From NCBI GenBank assembly GCA_963700735.1, contig CAVOYR010000005.1, positions 186,001-250,000 of the forward strand: 64,000 nt of DNA, in the 5' to 3' direction. Below the pieces are notes generated by a model. The model searched no databases. It had not been told where the DNA came from and saw only the letters and a list, made by a program, of their open reading frames with translations. Source of the stretch: Anderseniella sp963700735 (GTDB lineage Bacteria; Pseudomonadota; Alphaproteobacteria; Rhizobiales; Aestuariivirgaceae). The stretch's first letter is position 1; every line of letters begins with the position of its first letter. The position numbers and the translations under genes are program-made. Positions 9,809-16,738 of this stretch are shown piece after piece.

Positions 9809-11059
9809 ATGACCGATGCCGCCCACTACGCCAACCTCGCCAGCCGGCCAGCCGCCGTGCTGCCGATGGCGATGGTCCAGCGCATTGCGCTGTGGCTGAT
9901 GGTGGCATCGGGGTTCGTGGTCAGCATCGAACCTGCGCCTTATGAACTGCTGTTCGTGCTGGCGCTGGTGGTGTTCCTGGCTGGCGGCCTGCAGGTGTCG
10001 ATCGTGTTTGCACCGCTGATCGTCTTCCTGGCGCTCTACAACATCGGTGGCTTCGCGTCGGTCATGCCCATCCTGTACGACGACAAGGCGCGGATGTTCG
10101 TCATCATCTCGGTGTACATGGCCACCACGGCGATTTTCTTCGCCATGGCCGTGCTGCGCGATCCCATGCGGATATTGGCCGTGGTGCGCAATGCATGGAT
10201 ATTTGCGGCCGTCATCGCCTCGATCAACGGCATGATCGGATATTTCAACGTGGTGGGCATGGGCGATGCCTGGGCGCCGATCTCTCGCGCGCAAGGCATG
10301 TTCAAGGACCCGAACGTGCTGTCCACGTTCCTCATCCTGCCCTTTGTCTTCCTGATCCAGGACATTGTCATCCTGAAGGCCCGCTGGAGCGTTATCCGTG
10401 CCGTGGCGCTGGTCATCATTACGGCGGCCCTGTTCCTGGCTTTCTCGCGGGGTGCCTGGGTCAATGCCGTGGCGGCCGCCGCGTTGATGATCGGGCTGAG
10501 CTTTGTGCTGACACCGTCACTCGCCATGCGCGGGCGGATCATCCTGTATGCGATCACGGGCGTCATCGCCTTCGGGCTGCTGCTGTCGATCGCGTTGTCC
10601 ATCCCGGCCATCCGCGACATCTTCCTGATCCGCTTCAGCCTGAACCAGGAATATGACGTGGGCGAAACCGGGCGTTTCGCCCGCCAGTTCAAGTCATTGC
10701 GCGACCTTGTGGTGCTGCCAAACGGCTACGGACCGTTGCAGTTCGGCCTGCGCTGGGGTGAAGACCCGCACAACGTGTTCCTGAACGCGTTCTTTTCGTA
10801 TGGCTGGCTGGGCGGGGTATCCTACATCCTGCTTGTCGTCTCGACGATCATGGGCATGTGGCGATCAATCTTCTCCGCCACGCCATGGCAACACCACGCC
10901 ATCGCAGTGAATTGCGTCATGCTGACCACCATCCTGCAAGGCGTGCAGATAGACACCGATCACTGGCGCCACTTCTATGCATTGCTGGGACTGAGCTGGG
11001 GCATCTACGCCGCCACGCTGAACTGGCGCCCGGATGCGATGCTGCGCCAGCACCGCTAG
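9809..11059 (+). CDS. O-antigen ligase/polymerase-like membrane protein (Wzy/ExoQ type)
   Basis: The 416-residue protein has about ten to twelve hydrophobic helices and a long loop in the second half. The Wzy_C/O-antigen ligase signature is present: FLAFSRGAWVNAV in the middle, then DPHNVFLNAFFSYGWLGG after a large periplasmic loop. Such proteins polymerise lipid-linked repeat units or ligate them to an acceptor. Its place at the end of an EPS cluster with an export lipoprotein and an ExoP-like protein favours polymerisation. No Wzx flippase gene is visible in the window. The ATG start lies 89 bp after the preceding gene. Confidence 0.83.
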   Translation: MTDAAHYANLASRPAAVLPMAMVQRIALWLMVASGFVVSIEPAPYELLFVLALVVFLAGGLQVSIVFAPLIVFLALYNIGGFASVMPILYDDKARMFVIISVYMATTAIFFAMAVLRDPMRILAVVRNAWIFAAVIASINGMIGYFNVVGMGDAWAPISRAQGMFKDPNVLSTFLILPFVFLIQDIVILKARWSVIRAVALVIITAALFLAFSRGAWVNAVAAAALMIGLSFVLTPSLAMRGRIILYAITGVIAFGLLLSIALSIPAIRDIFLIRFSLNQEYDVGETGRFARQFKSLRDLVVLPNGYGPLQFGLRWGEDPHNVFLNAFFSYGWLGGVSYILLVVSTIMGMWRSIFSATPWQHHAIAVNCVMLTTILQGVQIDTDHWRHFYALLGLSWGIYAATLNWRPDAMLRQHR

Positions 11060-11091
11060 CGAAACAGCCGTTCATGGCGAACGGCTGGAAT

Positions 11092-11168
11092 TGGTCGGAG
11101 CGGCGGGATTCGAACCCACGACCCCTTGTCCCCCAGACAAGTGCGCTACCGGGCTGCGCTACGCTCCG
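11092..11168 (-). tRNA. tRNA-Pro (anticodon GGG)
   Basis: On the minus strand a 77-nt cloverleaf is visible with encoded CCA. The acceptor stem CGGAGCG pairs with CGCTCCG, the T loop is GTTCGAATC, and the anticodon stem CTTGT/ACAAG encloses the loop CTGGGGG, giving anticodon GGG for proline. It lies between the EPS polymerase and a small secreted protein gene. Confidence 0.97.
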
Positions 11169-11355
11169 ACTGTTCCGGTATGTTCGCGAGGCAAACGCTA
11201 GCGCCTGTTCCCGCGAGAGCGCGGTATAGCATTGCCCATGTGCAAAAGAAAAGCCCGCATCCAGCCAAGGCAGATGATTTTCCAGGATGGCCGGAACCTT
11301 AGCCTTGCTGGTCCGTTCTGAACGCACCGGCCCACAAACATTCAAGGCACTATTC

Positions 11356-11670
11356 ATGATGAAGTTTCTCGCCGTTCCTGCTGCGGCATTGATGCTGCTG
11401 GCAGTTCCCGTCGCGCCGTCGCAGGCCAGCCCCGCAGGTGCATCCTCGATCACTCTGGATTTCCTGTCCGATGCAGGTTCAGGCAATGTGCACCTGATCA
11501 GGGGCAATCACCGTGCCTGCCGCAGGCATGCTTCCCGCTTTGGTCGAAATCGCGCCCACCGTCATGCCCGCAATGGCCGTGCGGTGCGCTGCAACCAGTA
11601 CAATCGCCGCCCCGCCAGGTGGCGCCAGCGCGGGTGCTTTGCCATTGGTCCGATCTGGATCTGCCCGTAA
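11356..11670 (+). CDS. Small secreted basic cysteine-containing protein, unknown function
   Basis: The product is 104 residues. It begins with a clear Sec signal peptide (MMKFLAVPAAALMLLAVPV, cleavage likely after ASQA-like SQAS). The mature part is very rich in Arg, His and Asn, has four cysteines, and ends GCFAIGPIWICP. Disulfide bonds in the periplasm are plausible. I do not recognise a characterised family. The ATG ATG at 11356 is chosen because it sits directly at the signal peptide. Transcription toward the merR terminator hairpin suggests a single-gene unit. Confidence 0.55.
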   Translation: MMKFLAVPAAALMLLAVPVAPSQASPAGASSITLDFLSDAGSGNVHLIRGNHRACRRHASRFGRNRAHRHARNGRAVRCNQYNRRPARWRQRGCFAIGPIWICP

Positions 11671-11697
11671 CACCTGAACGTCACGCTGACCTCAATT

Positions 11698-11733
11698 GAA
11701 AACGCCCGCCCCGGTAATCACCGGGACGGGCGT
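11698..11733 (-). terminator. Rho-independent terminator downstream of merR-like gene
   Basis: A strong hairpin (ACGCCCG-CCCGG stem, TAATCA loop, matching arm) is followed in the minus-strand direction by TTTT. It ends transcription of the ihfA-merR side, and may also stop the small secreted gene from the other side. Confidence 0.75.
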
Positions 11734-11753
11734 AATCATGTCGGCAACACCCG

Positions 11754-12254
11754 TTACTTGGGCTGGTCGGGCAGCAACAGCCTGCGGGCAGCTGCCAGGT
11801 CGGTCAGGGCCAACCTGAGCTCATCGATCTGGGCAGGCGTCAACTCGTGAACAACGCGCGTTTGTGCGCGGCCTGTATGAGGGTCGGCGGCTGGACGTGA
11901 TGTTTCCGGCATGCGCGGCTCTGCAGGCGCCGGACGCCGGGACGACGTACCCTCCTCGTCGCTGGGCTCTACCGCAATTTCGCCACGGCCAATGCCCACG
12001 ACGTGCGCCAGCCCCTGCTCCTTGAGGATCTTCTGGACCCCACGGATGGTATAGCCTTCGCCGTACAGCAGCGCGCGGATGCCCTTGAGCAGGTCGACAT
12101 CGGCAGGACGGTAATAGCGCCGGCCGCCGCCGCGCTTCATGGGCCTGATCTGCGAGAACCGTGTCTCCCAGAATCTCAGCACATGTTGAGGAACATCAAG
12201 CTGCTCCGCCACTTCGGATATGGTGCGGAATGCCTCGGGTGCCTTGTCGGTCAA
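11754..12254 (-). CDS. MerR family transcriptional regulator
   Basis: The 166-residue protein has an N-terminal MerR winged-helix domain at residues 8-80, with FRTISEVAEQLDVPQHVLRFWETRF and the wing RGGGRRYYRPADVDLLKGI. The remainder is a low-complexity Pro/Glu/Arg linker and a short C-terminal helix. It lacks the cysteines of metal-sensing MerR proteins, so an effector cannot be assigned. A MerR gene directly downstream of ihfA is a conserved arrangement in alphaproteobacteria. The spacing to ihfA is 29 bp in the same direction. Confidence 0.88.
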   Translation of the reverse strand: MTDKAPEAFRTISEVAEQLDVPQHVLRFWETRFSQIRPMKRGGGRRYYRPADVDLLKGIRALLYGEGYTIRGVQKILKEQGLAHVVGIGRGEIAVEPSDEEGTSSRRPAPAEPRMPETSRPAADPHTGRAQTRVVHELTPAQIDELRLALTDLAAARRLLLPDQPK

Positions 12255-12283
12255 TTTTTAGCCCCTCCCAAGGTGAAACAGTA

Positions 12284-12601
12284 TCAATGCCCACCATTGT
12301 TGGTGTGTTCGGTGCCGCCATTGACGGTCTTCTTCATGATCTGGCTTGGCCGGAACACAAGCACGCGGCGCGGCGTGATTGGCACTTCCTGGCCCGTCTT
12401 GGGGTTGCGGCCGACACGTTCGCGCTTGGAGCGCACGTCAAAGGTCCCGAACGAGGACAGTTTGACCTGCTCGCCCTTTATCAGGGCATCTGAAATGATG
12501 CGCAGTGCGGTCTTGACCAGTTCGGCAGATTCCGTACGGGACAAGCCAACCTTGCGATGCACCGCTTCTCCCAGATCGGCCCTGGTAAGTGTCTTCTGCA
12601 T
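12284..12601 (-). CDS. ihfA: Integration host factor subunit alpha
   Basis: The 105-residue protein is a full-length member of the HU/IHF family. It has the DNA-binding arm sequence RVGRNPKTGQEVPITPRRVL, with the proline-tipped NPKTGQ motif that intercalates into DNA, and the N-terminal helices TRADLGEAVHRKVGLSR. IHF-alpha pairs with IHF-beta to bend DNA at specific sites. The position between fabH and a MerR gene is the usual alphaproteobacterial location. The start at 12601 gives the normal family length. Confidence 0.93.
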   Translation of the reverse strand: MQKTLTRADLGEAVHRKVGLSRTESAELVKTALRIISDALIKGEQVKLSSFGTFDVRSKRERVGRNPKTGQEVPITPRRVLVFRPSQIMKKTVNGGTEHTNNGGH

Positions 12602-12696
12602 GCTGCAAGCTCCTCAACGTCATTCAACTTACCACAAATGCGGTAATCCAAGTCAATGATGACGTCAGGATCACATAAGTACAATCCGCATGGTAG

Positions 12697-12708
12697 GTCA
12701 ATATTGAC
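12697..12708. promoter_or_regulatory. 12-bp perfect palindrome in fabH-ihfA spacer
   Basis: GTCAATATTGAC lies upstream of ihfA (between ihfA and the end of fabH) in an AT-rich stretch. It could be an operator for ihfA, but no known regulator is assigned and a 12-bp palindrome is weak evidence. Confidence 0.25.
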
Positions 12709-12732
12709 GCAACGATCATTTCACGAACGAAT

Positions 12733-13701
12733 TTACCAGCGGGCCAGCACAGCGCCCCAGGTGAAACCACCACCCATGGCTTCCATCAGCACCAGGCTGT
12801 CGCGCTGCAACCGGCCATCCTGCCGGGCCACGTCCAGCGCCAGCGGGATCGAGGCGGCTGAGGTGTTGCCATGATCGCCAACGGTGATGACCACCTTGTC
12901 CGTACTCAGGCCGAACTTGCGGGCCGTTCCTTCGAGGATGCGCCTGTTGGCCTGGTGTGGCACGAACAGGTCGATGTCGGTGGGGCTGACCCCCGCAAGC
13001 TCCAGCGTCTCACCCATGACAGAGGCGATGTTGGTCACCGCGTGCTTGAACACCTCGCGGCCTTCCATGCGCAGGCGGCCAACGGTCTGGGTGGTCGACG
13101 GGCCACCATCCACGTACAGCTTGTCGCGATACTGGCCGTCGCTGCGCAGTCTCGTCGCCATGATGCCGCGTCCGGGCGCGTCATCCGGACCCGCAGGCGT
13201 GACAACAACCGCCCCTGCCCCATCGCCGAACAGCACGCACGTGCCACGATCTTCCCAGTCGAGAATGCGGGAGAACGTTTCGGCACCAATGACCAGCACG
13301 TTCTGGGCAGACCCTGCCTTGATGAAGTTGTCAGCCGTGGTCAGCGCATAGACGAAGCCGGAACATACCGCCTGAACGTCGAACGCGGCGCCCTGGGTGA
13401 TGCCCAGTTCCGCCTGCACGGTTGCCGCCGTGGCCGGGAATGTCTGGTCCGGGGTGGACGTAGCCAGCACGATGAGGTCGATGCTGCTGGCGGCCATGCC
13501 GGCGTTGTCCAGCGCTGCCTGCGCTGCACGAATGGCGAGGTGCGAGGTGAATTCGCCCTCGGCCGCAATATGGCGCTGGCGGATGCCGGTGCGCTCCTGG
13601 ATCCATTCGTCAGAGGTATTTACCTGCTTTGCCAGTTCGGCATTTGTAAGGATGCGCTTCGGCAGATATGCGCCGACGGAGCGGATGACTGATCGTTGCA
13701 T
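12733..13701 (-). CDS. fabH: 3-oxoacyl-ACP synthase III
   Basis: The 322-residue protein catalyses the first condensation of fatty acid synthesis, acetyl-CoA with malonyl-ACP. The catalytic triad is visible: Cys113 in AVCSGFVYAL, His in FVPHQANRRI, and Asn in GDHGNTSAASIP. Length and motifs match the family. It lies directly downstream of plsX (18 bp), the standard arrangement linking fatty acid initiation to phospholipid synthesis, and upstream of ihfA. Confidence 0.96.
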   Translation of the reverse strand: MQRSVIRSVGAYLPKRILTNAELAKQVNTSDEWIQERTGIRQRHIAAEGEFTSHLAIRAAQAALDNAGMAASSIDLIVLATSTPDQTFPATAATVQAELGITQGAAFDVQAVCSGFVYALTTADNFIKAGSAQNVLVIGAETFSRILDWEDRGTCVLFGDGAGAVVVTPAGPDDAPGRGIMATRLRSDGQYRDKLYVDGGPSTTQTVGRLRMEGREVFKHAVTNIASVMGETLELAGVSPTDIDLFVPHQANRRILEGTARKFGLSTDKVVITVGDHGNTSAASIPLALDVARQDGRLQRDSLVLMEAMGGGFTWGAVLARW

Positions 13702-13719
13702 TGAGACGTCTTACCTTGT

Positions 13720-14799
13720 TCAGCTGGCGCTGGCAGCCCTCGCCGGGCTGTCGTCTGCACCGTCAATTTGTTCATGAGGTGCAAGTTTCATGCCCTTGAT
13801 GATGCGATCAACAAGGTCATTCTCCACCATGTCCGCAGCCACGTTGATCGCGGACGCTATGCCCATCGCATCCGTGCCGCCATGGCTCTTGACCACCACA
13901 CCATTCAAACCAAGAAACACACCGCCGTTGTACATGCGCGGATCGAGCCGGGCCTTCAGATTGGTGAAGGCTGACCGGGCGATGAACGCGCCCAGCCTGG
14001 TCAGCCAGGACCTGCCAAGTTCCTCGCGCAGCACCTGGGTAATCTGGTTGGCGGTCCCCTCGGCCGTCTTCAGCGCAATATTGCCGCTGAAGCCCTCGGT
14101 AACAACCACGTCCACCAGGCCCTTGCCTATATCGGTTCCCTCGATGAAGCCATGATATTCGAGCGGCAGGTCTGCGGCACGCAGTAGCGCCCCTGCCTCG
14201 CGCACGGCTTCAACGCCCTTGACCTCTTCCACGCCGATATTCAGCAGCCCGACGACGGGTTTGCGCATCTTGAACAGGCAACGCGCCATGGCCGCGCCCA
14301 TCACCGCATTGGCTACCAGTTGATCCGCATCGGCGCCCACCGTCGCCCCCATGTCCAGCACGATGGAGCGGGACTTCAGGGTGGGCCAGATGGCGGCGAT
14401 GGCGGGCCGCGACACATCCTCGATGGTGTTGAGCAGCAGCTTTGCCATGGCCATCAGCGCGCCGGTGTTGCCGGCAGACACGGCGGCCTGGGCATCGCCC
14501 TGCTTCACGGCGTCAATGGACTGCCACATGCTGGAGGTCTTGCGGCCGCGCCGGATGGCCTGGGACGGCTTGTCGTCCATCGCGATGGCAACGTCAGTAT
14601 GGCGTACCGTCGACCGGGCCTTGAGAGCGGGCATGAGGTTCAGCTGGGCGTACATCTGGCCTTCATCGCCGAACAGCACAAAGCGCAACTCCGGACGCCG
14701 TGACAGTGCCAGTGCAGCCCCCGCCAGCACCACGGATGGCCCGTGGTCGCCACCCATTGCGTCAAGCGCAATGATGATATCGCCGGCTTCGCTTCTCAA
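13720..14799 (-). CDS. plsX: Phosphate acyltransferase PlsX
   Basis: PlsX makes acyl-phosphate from acyl-ACP, the first step of the PlsX/PlsY route to phosphatidic acid, at the inner face of the membrane. The N-terminal motif IIIALDAMGGDHGPS and the segments SAGNTGALMA and EGFSGNIALKTAEG are typical. I choose a TTG start at 14799, preceded by an AGAGGGG Shine-Dalgarno about 7 bases upstream, giving 359 residues. A TTG at 14856 would add 19 non-conserved residues. The gene is followed by fabH and preceded by the yceD-like gene. Confidence 0.93.
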   Translation of the reverse strand: MRSEAGDIIIALDAMGGDHGPSVVLAGAALALSRRPELRFVLFGDEGQMYAQLNLMPALKARSTVRHTDVAIAMDDKPSQAIRRGRKTSSMWQSIDAVKQGDAQAAVSAGNTGALMAMAKLLLNTIEDVSRPAIAAIWPTLKSRSIVLDMGATVGADADQLVANAVMGAAMARCLFKMRKPVVGLLNIGVEEVKGVEAVREAGALLRAADLPLEYHGFIEGTDIGKGLVDVVVTEGFSGNIALKTAEGTANQITQVLREELGRSWLTRLGAFIARSAFTNLKARLDPRMYNGGVFLGLNGVVVKSHGGTDAMGIASAINVAADMVENDLVDRIIKGMKLAPHEQIDGADDSPARAASAS

Positions 14800-14894
14800 C
14801 TGGCGGCCCCTCTGCAAACCAATGATCGAAGATAGTTGTTTGGCGCACTTACTCAACAGCCAAGTGCGGCTTTTAAGCGGTCACGAGGGCAAAC

Positions 14895-15434
14895 TCAATC
14901 GCCCTTCTTGAGCGCCTTCAGCACGGCGAACGGATTTTCGCGCTCGTCCTTGCCACCTGCGGTGCCTGGGTCCAGCGCGGCTGCGGCGAACTCCACCCCC
15001 GGTTTGCGCGGATGTGGATCAAGCTCCAGCAACAGTTCCTGCACGGCGAACTCGCCTACCTCTACGTCACCATCGACGACCTCGCCCATGTCGTCTTCTT
15101 CGAGTGAAACCTCGATTTCCCTGCCCTCGAAGCGGACCACTGCCGAATCGGTGAACAGCCGGTCCAGCTTGACTTTCAGCGTGCTGTCGAACTCCTCGAG
15201 CGAGACGACGCAGACACGGGTCATCACTGCGGCTGCAGTGCCTCGCACGCGGCAACCGTTCTTCTTCCAGGGCTGGACGGACACATCCACCACGAGTGAC
15301 CTGATTTGCGGCACGTCAAAGCGGCTGGCCAGGGCCGCACACTCCGTTTCAGTGGCCTCGAACAGCTTGGTCACGCCCTCGGGCGGCAAACGGCTCACAT
15401 CGACAATGCGTGAAAATTCCAGTTCGACGGTCAT
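14895..15434 (-). CDS. yceD: YceD-family (DUF177) protein
   Basis: The 179-residue acidic protein matches DUF177/YceD: it has the conserved segment DVSVQPWKKNGCRVRGTAAA followed by LEEFDST and a very acidic C-terminal half (SLEEDDMGEVVDGDVEVGE). In E. coli YceD is linked to 23S rRNA accumulation and sits with rpmF. Here no rpmF lies between it and plsX, as in other alphaproteobacteria. It overlaps the UQCC-type chaperone gene by 4 bp, so the two are translationally coupled. Confidence 0.85.
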   Translation of the reverse strand: MTVELEFSRIVDVSRLPPEGVTKLFEATETECAALASRFDVPQIRSLVVDVSVQPWKKNGCRVRGTAAAVMTRVCVVSLEEFDSTLKVKLDRLFTDSAVVRFEGREIEVSLEEDDMGEVVDGDVEVGEFAVQELLLELDPHPRKPGVEFAAAALDPGTAGGKDERENPFAVLKALKKGD

Positions 15435-15997
15435 GCTTGGTTGTCCATTTCTTCAGGCAGCGGGACCCGAACAGGCTCGATGGGCAGTCCGCCGCCGCGA
15501 ATCGCAGCCGTGTCCGTGCCGCTCATCACGTGATGTAGCGTGAGCTGATAGTGCGCAAGCCTGCGCGCATCATCGCTGCACTCAGCCTCGCCGGCATAGA
15601 CGTTGCGCAGCACGGCCGCCTGCAACTCGTCCAGCCCCATGGCACGGGCCTTTGCATAAGCCTCAACGCGTCCGAAATACACGGTGGCCATCTTTTTCAC
15701 GCGCTTGCCAACGCCCATGTCGCCCACGCCCATCTCGCGCAGGCTGCGATCCATGTCGCGAAAAACCTCGTCCAGAAGCGCTTGCGCAAAGCCCTGGTCG
15801 GCATCGCTTCCGGCCTGCAGGTGGGTGATGACCGCATCGGCGTGCATGATGATCATGTCAAACCGGCCGTCGACGGTGTCTGGAACCTGCAGGTCTGTGT
15901 ACAACGCCGGTTGCCGTGCAAGTGCCACAATCGCCTCGTACACGCTGCGTACGGGGGCGGGCTTGTTGTGACGGGAAAAAAGTCTTTTCAGTAGCAT
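15431..15997 (-). CDS. Ubiquinol-cytochrome c chaperone (CBP3/UQCC1 family)
   Basis: The 188-residue protein matches the bacterial relatives of mitochondrial CBP3/UQCC1, assembly factors for the cytochrome bc1 complex. Visible family features are MIIMHADAVITHLQ, the helix QALLDEVFRDMDRSLREMGVGDMGVGKRVKKMA with conserved MGVGD, and YFGRVEAYAKA. It starts the yceD-plsX-fabH-ihfA-merR direction and is divergent from bamE. The bc1 genes themselves are not in the window. Role is by homology. Confidence 0.88.
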   Translation of the reverse strand: MLLKRLFSRHNKPAPVRSVYEAIVALARQPALYTDLQVPDTVDGRFDMIIMHADAVITHLQAGSDADQGFAQALLDEVFRDMDRSLREMGVGDMGVGKRVKKMATVYFGRVEAYAKARAMGLDELQAAVLRNVYAGEAECSDDARRLAHYQLTLHHVMSGTDTAAIRGGGLPIEPVRVPLPEEMDNQA

Positions 15998-16144
15998 TCC
16001 TGACCGGTTAAACAGTTACGGGCCATGACGCAAGATGCTCATGTGCCCCATCTAGAGGGAACGCGCCGGGCTTCACGTCCGCGCGGCGGTGGCAACGAGA
16101 CACGAAGGTGTCCACCACTCGCAATATGGGAAGTGATCTGTTTC

Positions 16145-16648
16145 GTGCAAAGTTCCACGACGACTGCAAAACTGCGAAACTTGCTGGGCAATGCAGGCAT
16201 GGCGATCGTGCTGGCTGTCAGCGTTGCCGGGTGCTCGCGCGCCATTGAGCACCGTGGCTACCAGGCGCGGGCGCAGGACGTCCAGCAACTGCGCATGGGC
16301 ATGACGCAGGACGAGGTTCGCAGCACCCTTGGTTCACCGTCCACCACCGCCACGGTGCAGTACCAGGGCGACAGCTATTATTACATCTCCTCCAAGGTGA
16401 AGACGAGCGCGTTCCTGTCGAACGAAGAGCTGGAACGCCAGATCCTGGCCGTGCGCTTCGACCAGTCCGGACGGGTTCAGAGCTTTGGCCAGTACACCTT
16501 GCAGGATGGCCAGGTCATCGACATGAACACCCGCCAGACGCCTTCTCGCGGGCGTGAGCTCAGCATCCTGCAGCAGATGTTCGGCAACCTCGGCCAGTTC
16601 ACCCCGAACGACCAGGGCGCGCCCAAGGGCGGCACTTTCGGCCAGTAG
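16145..16648 (+). CDS. bamE: Outer membrane assembly lipoprotein BamE (SmpA/OmlA)
   Basis: The protein has a lipoprotein signal ending AVSVAGC and a BamE/SmpA fold with DVQQLRMGMTQDEVRSTLGSP, the conserved MGMT..V...LG motif, then a beta-strand region with YYYISS. BamE is part of the Bam complex that folds outer membrane proteins. The GTG at 16145 is preferred: it has a GGAAG Shine-Dalgarno and puts the signal peptide at the N-terminus, giving 167 residues. An ATG at 16025 would add 40 unlikely residues. The C-terminal tail is rich in Gly/Gln and variable. Confidence 0.88.
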   Translation: MQSSTTTAKLRNLLGNAGMAIVLAVSVAGCSRAIEHRGYQARAQDVQQLRMGMTQDEVRSTLGSPSTTATVQYQGDSYYYISSKVKTSAFLSNEELERQILAVRFDQSGRVQSFGQYTLQDGQVIDMNTRQTPSRGRELSILQQMFGNLGQFTPNDQGAPKGGTFGQ

Positions 16649-16683
16649 GCCTACCGGGGATTCAACCCTCGACCGAGACAAGC

Positions 16684-16720
16684 AAAAACCCCCGCCCGGG
16701 CGAGCCGGACGGGGGTTTTC
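16684..16720. terminator. Bidirectional terminator between bamE and hppA
   Basis: AAAACCCCCG and CGGGGGTTTT pair around an internal CCGG/CCGG step, giving a strong stem with an A-tract on one side and T-tract on the other. It can serve both the forward bamE and the convergent hppA transcripts. Confidence 0.85.
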
Positions 16721-16738
16721 TGTTTCGTGGGAGCGTAG

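Noticed and set aside
8343..9908. Open frame of 521 codons on the minus strand opposite the sugar-phosphate transferase
   Set aside because: It mirrors the codon pattern of the real gene on the plus strand, its product is His/Arg/Gln-rich without domains, and GC-rich DNA commonly gives such shadows.
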